From positions 1 to 35,347 of the forward strand of contig JANXUU010000018.1 in NCBI GenBank assembly GCA_025356055.1: DNA of 35,347 bases. Direction: 5' to 3'. Made by a program: the position numbers and the translations under genes. This DNA is from Sphingomonas sp. GTDB taxonomy: Bacteria; Pseudomonadota; Alphaproteobacteria; Sphingomonadales; Sphingomonadaceae. A model generated the notes under the pieces. That model was not told the DNA's origin, ran no database searches, and was given only the letters and a program-made list of their open reading frames with translations. How positions within the stretch are numbered: the first letter of the stretch is position 1; each line of letters begins with the position of its first letter. Of the stretch, positions 25,501-33,257 are shown in pieces.

Positions 25501-25742
25501 TCATGGTCTCCTGATGGCACAGCCGTTTCCAGCTGCAATGCATGAAGTTCGCCCCCCATTCGCCCGCCCAGCGCGGCATATACCGCCTGATGCTGCTTGA
25601 CCCGGTTCAGGCCGGCAAAGCTCGCCGACACGACCCGCGCCTTATAATGGTCGCCATCGCCGCGAAGGTCGGTGATCTCAATTCCCGCGTCGGGGATCGC
25701 AGTCCGGATCAGCGCTTCGATCTCGTCCGCCGCCATCACCAT
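25497..25742 (-). CDS. BolA-family protein
   Basis: The 81-residue protein shows the BolA fold signature: I-E-A-L-I-R-T-A-I-P-D-A, then I-T-D-L-R-G-D-G-D-H-Y-K-A-R-V-V-S, and the helix-strand part L-N-R-V-K-Q-H-Q-A-V-Y-A-A-L with a C-terminal H-A-L-Q-L. BolA proteins pair with CGFS glutaredoxins in iron-sulfur cluster handling and iron regulation; the A-L-x-x-x-M-G-G-E-L-H form is that of BolA2/IbaG-like members. The ATG at 25742 overlaps the TAA of the preceding gene; a second ATG at 25736 is possible. Confidence 0.92.
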   Translation of the reverse strand: MVMAADEIEALIRTAIPDAGIEITDLRGDGDHYKARVVSASFAGLNRVKQHQAVYAALGGRMGGELHALQLETAVPSGDHE

Positions 25743-26065
25743 TATTCGGTGCCCATCAGCTGGCGGCGGGCGTCGACTTCCTTGTGCGCCATTTCGCTGC
25801 GGATTTTCGCTTCGTCGGTTTCGACCCCCGCCGCGGTCAAGTCGCCAACTAATTTCCTCACGACATCCTCGTCGCCCGCTTCCTCGAATTCGGCGCGAAC
25901 GACTTCCTTGGCATAGGCATCGCCCTCGACCTCGGTCAGCCCCATCGCCCGCGCCGCCCATTCGCCGAGCAGGCGGTTGCGCCGCGCCAAGATACGGAAG
26001 GCCATCTCCTCGTCGCGGGCGAATTTGGTTTCGAACGCGCGCTCGCGGTCGTCGAAATTTGTCAT
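25742..26065 (-). CDS. DUF1476 protein (F1-ATPase inhibitor zeta-like)
   Basis: The 107-residue protein starts M-T-N-F-D-D-R-E-R-A-F-E-T-K-F-A-R-D-E-E and continues with F-R-I-L-A-R-R-N-R-L-L-G-E-W-A-A, the conserved DUF1476 N-terminus. In Paracoccus denitrificans this family is the zeta inhibitor subunit of the F1-ATPase; whether the Sphingomonas homolog strongly inhibits is not known. The start at 26065 has AGGAC upstream. It leads the three-gene coupled operon with bolA and grxD. Confidence 0.92.
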   Translation of the reverse strand: MTNFDDRERAFETKFARDEEMAFRILARRNRLLGEWAARAMGLTEVEGDAYAKEVVRAEFEEAGDEDVVRKLVGDLTAAGVETDEAKIRSEMAHKEVDARRQLMGTE

Positions 26066-26129
26066 GGCGGACGTCCTGTCTGATTGCGGAGCCCAGATAG
26101 GGTGCAGCGCCGGGCGGCGCAATGCGCGC

Positions 26130-27194
26130 TCAGCTAACCGCGGGCTCGCGCCGCCCCCCACCGCGTTTGACCAGCCTGGGCCGCAACCAGCGCCGAAGCG
26201 GCAGGTCGACCCGCCGCTCGAGCGCCAGCGCCGCAGCGACGATCACGAACACGAACAATATCCACAGCGGCAGCCGCGCCGCCGCCGGTTGGTTGACGAT
26301 CAGCCGTGCGGCGAAGGTCACGATCGGCAGGTGGATCGCATAGAGCGGGAAGGACAATTGCCCGAGCCACGTCATCGCCGCCGCCCAGCGTCCCGTCGGC
26401 CGCTGGTGGATCGCCACCACGACGATCGCCGGGAACACGAGGAACGTGATCACCGCTCCGCGCTCGACCGCCCACAGCGGCGGCAGCGGCCCGTGCAGCA
26501 CCGCGATCAGCACGATGATCGGCACGATCAGCGGAACCCGCCACTCGCCGACGGCGCCACCGCGGACGATGCGGTAAAGCAGTATTCCCACCACATAGCT
26601 GAACCCGATGCGAAAGAAGCCAACAACAAAGGTCCGCGTTTCCCACCCCAGGCTCGGGCTGGCAAAATGAATCATCGCCGCCAGCAGCGCCGCGCCCGAC
26701 AACAGCGCGATGACGGCCAGCCCCGCCCGACCGATCCGCCACAGCAGCGTCGCGTGCGCGAAGTTCGCGACGATCTCGAACGCCAGCGACCACACTGGCG
26801 TATCGAATGCGAAGGTCATCGTCGCGCCGCCGAGTAGCGTCGGCAGGAGGAGGAAATTGATCGCCGAGCCGGCATTGAAATTGCCGTCTCCGGCGATCAG
26901 CGACCAACTCGCCCCGAGCAGCAACCCGAGGAAAATCAGCGGGTAGAGCCGCACCAGCCGGATCGCCATGAACCGTCCGGCTCCCATTCCCTTTCCGACG
27001 GGCCCGTCCGCGAACCGCGGCTCATAAGCCTGCGCGATGACGAACCCGCTCAGCACGAAGAACAGGTCGACCGCGAGGAAGCCGAGCGGCGCGATCTGCG
27101 GATAGCCGCTCGCCAGCCCGATATGATGCGCCATCACCAGCAGCGCGGCGATCCCGCGCAACCCGTCGAGCGCGACGAAATGCTGCCGCGTCAC
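26130..27194 (-). CDS. Acyltransferase 3 family membrane protein (OafA/YrhL-like)
   Basis: The 354-residue protein has about ten membrane segments and the opening F-V-A-L-D-G-L-R-G-I-A-A-L-L-V-M-A-H-H, whose R and H-H are the conserved residues of family 3 acyltransferases, then G-F-L-A-V-D-L-F-F-V-L-S-G-F-V-I. Members transfer acetyl or other acyl groups to surface sugars or peptidoglycan. A GTG at 27194, ten bases after the stop of the quinone-reductase gene, is the best start; no good ribosome-binding site is seen and the longer frame to 27251 overlaps that gene. The tail is basic. The acceptor is unknown. Confidence 0.85.
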   Translation of the reverse strand: MTRQHFVALDGLRGIAALLVMAHHIGLASGYPQIAPLGFLAVDLFFVLSGFVIAQAYEPRFADGPVGKGMGAGRFMAIRLVRLYPLIFLGLLLGASWSLIAGDGNFNAGSAINFLLLPTLLGGATMTFAFDTPVWSLAFEIVANFAHATLLWRIGRAGLAVIALLSGAALLAAMIHFASPSLGWETRTFVVGFFRIGFSYVVGILLYRIVRGGAVGEWRVPLIVPIIVLIAVLHGPLPPLWAVERGAVITFLVFPAIVVVAIHQRPTGRWAAAMTWLGQLSFPLYAIHLPIVTFAARLIVNQPAAARLPLWILFVFVIVAAALALERRVDLPLRRWLRPRLVKRGGGRREPAVS

Positions 27195-27204
27195 GCTGCG
27201 CGCG

Positions 27205-28203
27205 TCAGTCGAGCGTGACGACAAGCTTGCCGATCGCATTCCTCGCCGCAAGGTCGGCGATCGCGTCCCCGCCGCGCTCCAGCGGGTAAGTCGCGCTCAC
27301 CACCGGCGCGATCCTGCCCTCGTCCCACAGCCGGAACAGCGTGGCGACATGCGCCGCGTTGGCCGCCGGATCGCGCGCCGCAAACGCGCCCCAGAACACA
27401 CCGCACACGTCACAGCTCTTGAGCAGGACGAGGTTAAGCGGCAGCTTCGGAATGCCAGCCGGAAAGCCGACGACGAGGTACCGCCCCTCCCACGCGATCG
27501 AGCGCAACGCCGGCGCGGCATAATCGCCCCCGACAGGGTCATAGATTACGTCGGCGCCGTTCTTGCCCACCGCCGCCTTGAACGCTTCCGCCAGCGCCTT
27601 TTGTCCGTCGCGGTCGAACGGTCCGCGCGGATAGACCATGGCCGCGTCCGCCCCGGCCTTGCTTGCCGCCGCGGCCTTCTCGTCGCTCGACACCGCCGCG
27701 ATCACCCGCGCGCCCTTGGCCTTGGCAAGCTCGATCGCCGCCAGCCCGACCCCTCCCGCCGCGCCGAGGATCAACACCGTCTCCCCAGCCTCGAGCCGCC
27801 CGCGATCGTACAGCGCATGGATCGAGGTCGCATAAGTCAGCAGCAGCGCCGCCCCTTCGATAAAGCTGCGATGGGCCGGCAACCGGAACGCCGACTTGGC
27901 CGAAATCGCTACCGACTGAGCCAACCCGCCATGCCCCGGAACCGCGATCAGTCGGTCGCCGACCGCCCAGCCCTCGACGCCCTCGCCGACCGCGCTTACT
28001 TCACCAGCGATTTCCCCGCCCGGGGAGAACGGCCGCGGCGGCTTGAACTGATATTTGTCCTCGATAATCAGCACGTCGGGATAGTTGGCCGCCGCCGCAT
28101 GGACGCGAACGACAAGTTCGCCCGGGCCGGGCAGGGGTTCGGGGAGCTCGTCGATGACGAGCGTGTCGGGACCGCCGGGGGCGTGGGAGCGAAGGGCTTT
28201 CAT
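27205..28203 (-). CDS. MDR-family NADPH:quinone oxidoreductase-like protein
   Basis: The 332-residue zinc-free medium-chain reductase has a GroES-like N-terminal domain (V-H-A-A-A-A-N-Y-P-D-V-L-I, P-G-G-E-I-A-G-E-V), then a Rossmann fold with V-L-I-L-G-A-A-G-G-V-G-L-A-A-I-E-L-A-K near 145-163 and Y-D-P-V-G-G-D. Relatives include quinone reductases and crotonyl-CoA-type reductases; the substrate cannot be told. The ATG at 28203 gives MKALRSHAPGGP, the usual start of the family. It is followed directly by the acyltransferase gene. Confidence 0.88.
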   Translation of the reverse strand: MKALRSHAPGGPDTLVIDELPEPLPGPGELVVRVHAAAANYPDVLIIEDKYQFKPPRPFSPGGEIAGEVSAVGEGVEGWAVGDRLIAVPGHGGLAQSVAISAKSAFRLPAHRSFIEGAALLLTYATSIHALYDRGRLEAGETVLILGAAGGVGLAAIELAKAKGARVIAAVSSDEKAAAASKAGADAAMVYPRGPFDRDGQKALAEAFKAAVGKNGADVIYDPVGGDYAAPALRSIAWEGRYLVVGFPAGIPKLPLNLVLLKSCDVCGVFWGAFAARDPAANAAHVATLFRLWDEGRIAPVVSATYPLERGGDAIADLAARNAIGKLVVTLD

Positions 28204-28236
28204 AACCGCAGGGCGTACAGCCGCCACTACGACATG

Positions 28237-28266
28237 AAAAGGGCCGCCTCCCGTAGGAAGCGGCCC
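28237..28266 (-). terminator. Intrinsic terminator of csbD
   Basis: On the minus strand GGGCCGC (28266-28260) pairs with GCGGCCC (28247-28241) and is followed by TTTT. It comes about 25 bases after the csbD stop and isolates csbD from the quinone-reductase gene. Confidence 0.85.
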
Positions 28267-28290
28267 ATCATTGAATCATGAGCGGCACGA

Positions 28291-28458
28291 TCAAAGATCG
28301 TTGATGGCCCCCTTGATCTTGCCCTTGGTGTTCTGAACGTCGCCTTTCAGTTCCTGACGCTCACCCTCGGCGCGGGTGTCGGGATTATCCGACTCCTGCT
28401 TGGCATTGCCGACAGCATTATTGATCGCGCCTTTGACCTTGTCAGTGAACTCACCCAT
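28291..28458 (-). CDS. CsbD-family stress protein
   Basis: The 55-residue protein opens MGEFTDKVKGAINNAVGNAK and ends K-G-K-I-K-G-A-I-N-D-L, the charged, low-complexity helical pattern of CsbD-like proteins, which accumulate in general stress responses. AGGAG precedes the ATG at 28458. It lies divergently from an exported protein with a general-stress promoter, but no matching EcfG element was found on its own side. Confidence 0.92.
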   Translation of the reverse strand: MGEFTDKVKGAINNAVGNAKQESDNPDTRAEGERQELKGDVQNTKGKIKGAINDL

Positions 28459-28518
28459 CTCGTTTCTCCTTCGGGGGTACAACGAACGAGCGTGGTTCCC
28501 GTTGCATCGGCGGATGGC

Positions 28519-28543
28519 GGAACGCTCCGCTCGCCCGCTCGTT
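28519..28543 (+). promoter_or_regulatory. EcfG-type general stress promoter
   Basis: GGAAC (28519-28523) and CGTT (28540-28543), separated by exactly 16 bases, match the alphaproteobacterial EcfG consensus. The expected transcript start is about ten bases downstream, leaving a short leader to the ATG at 28574. The neighbouring csbD gene supports a stress role for the locus. Confidence 0.7.
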
Positions 28544-28573
28544 GAAGAGCGATACCGTAACGGAGACGAAATC

Positions 28574-29194
28574 ATGACGTTCAAGCAAACTTTGGTCGCC
28601 GGCATCGCCGCTGCTGCGCTGCTCGCATTGCCCACGACGGCTTCGGCCGAGGGCAAGACCGACCAGGCGCGCAAGGCAATCGCCGCGGCGCAGGCCAAGA
28701 TCGACGCGGTCAACATCGTCGGCGCGGCGGGCGACGCCCCGCGGCTCCACGCCGAGGCAGTGAGAGCACTGCACATCGCGCAGGACGAACTCAACCATCA
28801 TGCCAAGCTCGACGCGGTGCGTGACGCGACGCGGGCGTCGGAACTTGCCGACCAGGCACTCGTCGCCTCGCAGCGCGCGCGGACCAACGAGCAGCACTCT
28901 GCGACTGACGCCGCGCAGGCCCAAGCCGCTAACGCCAATGAGCGTGCCGCCGATGCGCAGGCCGCCGCTGCCCGCGCCCAGGCCGACGCAGCGGCCGCGC
29001 GCGCCGCCCCTCCGGTCGTGGTCCAGACTCCCGCGCCCCCAGCTCCGACCACCACGACTGTAAGCACCACTACCACCGATGAAGCTGCGGCTGCGCCGGC
29101 TCACCGCCGCGTGGTTCGCAAGGCTGCCGCTCACCACCACCACCACCCGGCCCGCCACACGGTCCATACGACGGCAATCGTTACGACTCACTAG
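28574..29194 (+). CDS. Exported Ala-rich coiled-coil protein with His-rich tail
   Basis: The 206-residue protein has a signal peptide (MTFKQTLVAGIAAAALLALPTTASAE), a long helical Ala/Gln/Asp-rich region (about 28-145) resembling DUF4398-type proteins, with E-A-V-R-A-L-H-I-A-Q-D-E-L and repeated A-D-A-Q-A-A-A-A-R-A-Q, then a Pro/Thr linker and a C-terminus containing a run of five His and further His residues. It is probably periplasmic or envelope-associated; the His cluster could bind metal. GGAGACG precedes the ATG at 28574. The longer frame to 28376 is antisense to csbD. The function is unknown. Confidence 0.8.
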   Translation: MTFKQTLVAGIAAAALLALPTTASAEGKTDQARKAIAAAQAKIDAVNIVGAAGDAPRLHAEAVRALHIAQDELNHHAKLDAVRDATRASELADQALVASQRARTNEQHSATDAAQAQAANANERAADAQAAAARAQADAAAARAAPPVVVQTPAPPAPTTTTVSTTTTDEAAAAPAHRRVVRKAAAHHHHHPARHTVHTTAIVTTH

Positions 29195-29202
29195 GGGAAG
29201 AA

Positions 29203-29238
29203 TGGGTAGCCGTGCATGTGGCTGCCCACCCGTTTTTT
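29203..29238 (+). terminator. Intrinsic terminator
   Basis: TGGGTAGCC (29203-29211) pairs with GGCTGCCCA (29220-29228), with one G-T pair, and TTTTTT follows at 29233-29238. It ends the transcript of the exported Ala/His-rich protein and marks the left border of the accessory stretch. Confidence 0.88.
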
Positions 29239-29292
29239 CGGAGCGGCGGCTGGAAGGTCAGTCCGACGTCAGCCCCTGGCGGCTTGTCGGGG

Positions 29293-29451
29293 AGCCGCCC
29301 CGACCCCGCGAATGTTCCCAATGTTCACGGTGACGTCGCCATTGCGTCGAGGCGATTACGGGAGCGAGAAAGAGCGAGAGCAAGAACGAACGATTTCTGG
29401 CATCGACTATCTTACATGGGGGCAAGCCGTAGGACAGCGAAATCGACGTCG
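29293..29451 (+). repeat. Long direct repeat, copy 1
   Basis: This stretch aligns almost throughout with 32383-32541. It begins with an identical 20-base block (AGCCGCCCCGACCCCGCGAA) and ends in an identical block containing GTAGGACAGCGAAATCGACG; the middle differs by substitutions and a few small indels. It contains no convincing gene; open frames inside it are fortuitous. Confidence 0.85.
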
Positions 29452-29539
29452 GATTTAGGTGGTCATCGGTCTGACGGCCTCCGGACGTCGCAAGACGGCT
29501 AGCGGACTTTCTCGCCGCGACCTTGAAAGCCGCATTATG

Positions 29540-29565
29540 GATTTTGATTGAACTCGGTCAAAATC
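29540..29565. promoter_or_regulatory. 8-bp inverted repeat, possible operator
   Basis: GATTTTGA and TCAAAATC, separated by ten bases, form a perfect dyad about 70 bases before the FAD-oxidoreductase start. A regulator site for the oxidoreductase-transporter pair is plausible; no regulator gene is adjacent. The rest of 29452-29632 shows nothing recognisable. Confidence 0.35.
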
Positions 29566-29632
29566 GAACTCTGCCGCCAGTGTCGGCCTGCACCGCTTGT
29601 GTTCTTGCCGCCAGTCGTGAACATGCACACTC

Positions 29633-30997
29633 ATGACACGCGCCATTCTCGAACCGGCGCGTAGCGTCGACGTAATTCATGAAACCGAAGTGCTTGTGAT
29701 CGGATCCGGTCCTGGCGGTCTGGCGGCAGCGATGGCATCGGCGCGGGCGGGGGCGCAGACGACGCTGCTCGAACGCTAAGGTTGCTTCGGCGGCAACATC
29801 ACCCAGGTCGGCGTCGAGGGCTTCGCATGGTACCGGCACCCCGCGACCATCGACAGCGAGGGCATCGGACGCGAGTTCGAGGATCGGGCCAAAGCAATGG
29901 GAGCGGCGCTGCCCGAACCGCAATCGATCAGCCATGCGCTCGACGCCGAGGCGTTCAAGCATGTCGCCGACGTACTTGTCGAGGAAGCGGGGGTTCATCC
30001 GATGCTCCACCGCATGTTCGTGGCGCCGATCGTGGAATCGGGCATAATCCGCGGCGTCATCGTCGAGAGCAAGGCCGGGCGGGAAGCAATCCTGGCCGAA
30101 CGCGTGATCGATGCGACCGGCGACGCCGATGTCGTCGCCCGCTGTGGCGCACCGACCTTCTTCACGCCCAAGAGCGAGATGATGTCCGCCTCGGTCATGT
30201 TCTCGATGTGCGGCGTCAACAAGTCGCGCTTCATCGAGCAGGTCAAGGCCGATCCGCAGACCTACAAGGATTGGGCGGGCAATGGCGAATGGGACATTAC
30301 CACCGACGGCAAGGAGGACGACATGTTCTCGCCGTTCCTCAGAAAGCCGTTCAAGCAGGCGCTGGCGGCGGGCATCCTGCCCGCGAACCTGGCGACCATT
30401 GCGGGCACCTGGGGCACCGTGTCAGACCAGGGCGACCTGACCTATCTCAACATGGTTCACCTCAACGTCGATGGGACCGACCCGGACGATCTGACGCGGG
30501 GCGAAATGGCCGGGCGCCGACAGGCGATGCTGGCGGTCGCGGCACTGAAGGGCTTCATGCCCGGATGCGAGGACGCCAAGCTGCGCAACTTTGGAATGAC
30601 GCTTGGCATTCGCGATACGCGCAAGATCGACGCACATTATAATTTGCGCGAGGGCGACGTTCGCGGTGAGGGGCGCTTCGAGGATTCGATCGGTATCTTT
30701 CCCGAATTCATCGACGGCTACGGCCTTTTGATCCTGCCGACGACCGGGCGATATTTTCAGGTGCCATATGGGTCACTACTGCCGAAAGGGATCGGCAATC
30801 TGATCGTGGCTGGCCGGACGATCGGCGGCGACAAGACCAGCCATGCCGCGGTGCGCAACATGATGTGTTGCGCGGTTTCCGGGCAAGGCGCCGGGGTCGC
30901 AGCGGCCGTGTCCCTGAAATCGCGCGCTTCGTTCGAGACGGTCAACATCGCCCAAGTGCAAGCGGAACTGAGACGGCAGGGCGCACGGTTGCACTGA
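29633..30997 (+). pseudogene. FAD-dependent oxidoreductase (FAD_oxidored-like), interrupted by an in-frame stop
   Basis: From the ATG at 29633 the translation gives E-V-L-V-I-G-S-G-P-G-G-L-A-A-A-M-A-S-A-R-A-G-A, the dinucleotide-binding motif, then L-L-E-R, a TAA at 29777-29779 (codon 49) and G-C-F-G-G-N-I-T-Q-V-G in the same frame. Relatives have an aromatic residue, usually Tyr, at this place, so a TAC or TAT to TAA change explains it. The remaining 405 codons are intact, with V-I-D-A-T-G-D-A-D-V-V and near the end I-V-A-G-R-T-I-G-G-D-K-T-S-H-A. A restart at 29897 would lack the FAD motif, so it is probably inactive unless the stop is read through. The MFS gene follows 12 bases after the stop. 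Confidence 0.85.
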
Positions 30998-31009
30998 GCG
31001 AAGAAAGAC

Positions 31010-32293
31010 ATGTCGATCATGCAGGGAAAACTGAAATGGATCGTACTCGCCCTGGCCGCTTTCACGATCATGGGGAGCTACTACACCTACGATTCGATCG
31101 CCCCGATCGCTAACCTGCTGCGACAGCAGCGCGGCTTTAGCCAGCAACAGATCGGCTCGCTCAACGCGGTGTTCAGCCTGCCGAATATCCCGCTTGCGAT
31201 CGTCGGCGGGATCCTGATCGACCGCATCGGCGCGGCCCGCGCCGCGCTGGCGGCCACCGCGCTGTGCACGGTCGGCGCGGCGCTCACCGCGATCGGAGAT
31301 CCCTATGGGCTGATGGTCATCGGACGGCTGCTGTTCGGGCTGGGCAACGAGACGCTTTGCATCGCGCTGCTGGTCGGCATTTCCCAATGGTTTCATGCCG
31401 GGGGAGCAGCGCTTGCCATCGCCATATTCTTCAGTCTGGCGCGGGTCGGCTCCTACGCCGCCGATACGTCGACCCAATGGGCAGCATCGGCCTATGCCAT
31501 GGGATGGCAACCCCCGCTGTGGCTGGCGGCTGCGTTCACCGCGAGCGGCCTGGTAACGGCATTCGCCTGTTATGTGATCGACAGGCGCCATGCCGATCTG
31601 CGCGGCGCAGGCCAGCCTGCGGAGCGGTTCGACCCCCGTAGCCTGGTCGGCTTCGGGCGATCCTTCTGGCTCATCCTCTGGCTGAACGTCCTGTTCGCCT
31701 CGGTATTCTTTCCGTTCCGTTCCACCTTCTCGATCCAGTATTTCCAGGATGCAAAAGGGATCACACTGGCGCAGGCCGGCATCGCCAACAGCTGGGTGTT
31801 TTTCGCGGCAATCTTCGCGACCCCCATCGTCGGACTGATTGCCGACCGGTTCGGCAAACGCGCCTCCCTGTTGGCCGTCGGAGCGGCGCTGATGCCGCTC
31901 ACCTTCCTGATCCTGGTCACCACCGACTGGCCGCTATGGGTCTCGACAGCGCTGATGGGCGTGAGCTTCTCGGTCATTCCGGCCGTCATCTGGCCAGCCA
32001 CGGCAATGCTTGTCGAGCGTCGTCGGATCGGAACCGCGTTCGGCCTCGTCAATATGTTGCAGAGCCTCGGCCTCGCCCTCTCCAACTATGCCGCTGGATG
32101 GCTCAATGACCGGTTCAAGGCGGGACCGCTCAACGTCGGTGGGTATGACGGAATGCTGAGCTTTTTTGCAATCCTCAGCTGCGTGGCGTTCGTCTCCACC
32201 GTGGTGCTGCTTCTGCGCGAGCGACGAAGCGAGGGTGGCGGGATCGAGGCGCGAGCGGGGCATGCGCTTGACGCAACAAAACTGCGACATTGA
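31010..32293 (+). CDS. Major facilitator superfamily transporter
   Basis: The 427-residue protein has twelve predicted membrane helices. The loop 2-3 motif appears as G-G-I-L-I-D-R-I-G-A-A-R and is repeated in the second half as G-L-I-A-D-R-F-G-K-R, the mark of MFS. Near residue 55, N-A-V-F-S-L-P-N-I-P-L resembles the MFSD1-like branch, but this is only a weak pointer. The ATG at 31010 (or 31019) lies behind AAGAAAG. It is co-directional with the FAD oxidoreductase, 12 bases downstream, suggesting uptake of that enzyme's substrate or export of its product. The C-terminus is hydrophilic. Confidence 0.9.
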   Translation: MSIMQGKLKWIVLALAAFTIMGSYYTYDSIAPIANLLRQQRGFSQQQIGSLNAVFSLPNIPLAIVGGILIDRIGAARAALAATALCTVGAALTAIGDPYGLMVIGRLLFGLGNETLCIALLVGISQWFHAGGAALAIAIFFSLARVGSYAADTSTQWAASAYAMGWQPPLWLAAAFTASGLVTAFACYVIDRRHADLRGAGQPAERFDPRSLVGFGRSFWLILWLNVLFASVFFPFRSTFSIQYFQDAKGITLAQAGIANSWVFFAAIFATPIVGLIADRFGKRASLLAVGAALMPLTFLILVTTDWPLWVSTALMGVSFSVIPAVIWPATAMLVERRRIGTAFGLVNMLQSLGLALSNYAAGWLNDRFKAGPLNVGGYDGMLSFFAILSCVAFVSTVVLLLRERRSEGGGIEARAGHALDATKLRH

Positions 32294-32382
32294 GGCGGCA
32301 ATTGGGGGAAATAGGCATTCGAAGCTAACCCCTGCTCAGTCTTGACGGAGCGGATTTGGTGGTCACGTCGGCGATCGCGCGA

Positions 32383-32541
32383 AGCCGCCCCGACCCCGCG
32401 AACGTTCCCAATGTTTACGGTGCCGTCGCCGTTGCGTCGAGGGCGATTCCCGGAGCGAGAAAGAGCATGAAAAAGAGCGAACAGTTTCTGGCGCTGACGA
32501 TCTCACAGGGGGCAAGTTGTAGGACAGCGAAATCGACGTCG
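32383..32541 (+). repeat. Long direct repeat, copy 2
   Basis: This is the partner of 29293-29451, in the same orientation. The first 20 bases and a block from GTAGGACAGCGAAATCGACG onwards are identical to copy 1; between them there are scattered differences. Together they bracket the FAD-oxidoreductase and MFS genes. The gap 32294-32606 contains no other gene. Confidence 0.85.
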
Positions 32542-32606
32542 TCCGCTTTTGGTTGGAAAGCTGACATTCCCTTTGGCGGCGGCACTCGTCGTGTTAACGT
32601 CGCGCC

Positions 32607-33257
32607 ATGACGAGGATGGGTGAGAATATACACCGCGAGTGGGACAAGGAACCGCTCGCAGACGAACTTTGGGAGGCTCTTCAAAACCGTAAGCAAGATT
32701 GGGATTCGGGTTCGGCTAGGCTGACCTACCTTGCGGACCGTGGCTCTGCTTTAGCGATGATGTATCTCGGTCATGATTACGTTTCTAGCGGTGATCGCGA
32801 GGAAGCGATGCTAGGCGAGGATTGGCTGATAAAGTCTGCCAACGCTGGATCAATCGAAGGGCGTCTTCGACTTTCTCACTATTACGAGCGGCAGAAAAGT
32901 TGGGGAAAGGCATTGGCCGAGTTGAGGGCACTAACCGGGCAAGGTTATTCACCAGCGATGTATCATCTGGCGCGGCTACTTTATGGCGGCGAGTTGGGCT
33001 ACAAATCGGTTCCTGAAGCAGTGCTGCATCTCAGAACGGCAATAACCGCCGGACACGTGCCCTCAATGGGGTTGCTGTCGCAAATATACCGAAAAGAGAA
33101 ACTGGGTTTTACTCGGAAGATTGTGTCGCACTGGCTCTGCTTGAGGAAAATCCCTGCCTTCGTGAGATGTCTTCGGATTTATCCCAATAGCGACAGGTTA
33201 CGGCCGCATGGCCGTTATCCCGCGCTGGATCAGGCAAGGAACAGGCAAACGCACTAA
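32607..33257 (+). CDS. Sel1-like repeat protein
   Basis: The 216-residue soluble protein is composed of Sel1/TPR-like helical repeats, seen as A-M-M-Y-L-G-H-D-Y-V, W-L-I-K-S-A-N-A-G-S-I-E-G-R-L-R-L-S-H-Y-Y, A-M-Y-H-L-A-R-L-L-Y-G-G and H-L-R-T-A-I-T-A-G-H-V-P-S-M-G-L-L. No signal peptide is present. The last 55 residues are basic and could include a hydrophobic segment (H-W-L-C-L-R-K-I-P-A-F-V-R-C-L). Such proteins scaffold protein contacts; the partner is unknown. Base composition is lower in GC than the core genes around it. The ribosome-binding site is weak, and ATG at 32616 is an alternative. Confidence 0.72.
   Translation: MTRMGENIHREWDKEPLADELWEALQNRKQDWDSGSARLTYLADRGSALAMMYLGHDYVSSGDREEAMLGEDWLIKSANAGSIEGRLRLSHYYERQKSWGKALAELRALTGQGYSPAMYHLARLLYGGELGYKSVPEAVLHLRTAITAGHVPSMGLLSQIYRKEKLGFTRKIVSHWLCLRKIPAFVRCLRIYPNSDRLRPHGRYPALDQARNRQTH

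Noticed and set aside
28459-28500. EcfG promoter for csbD on the minus strand
   Set aside because: GGAAC is present, but CGTT follows after about ten bases only, not 16-17.
29216-29458. Short ORFs within repeat copy 1
   Set aside because: They are not preserved in frame in copy 2, so they are not under coding constraint.
29777-29779. TAA as a recoded sense codon
   Set aside because: No sign of a recoding element; selenocysteine and pyrrolysine use TGA and TAG, not TAA.
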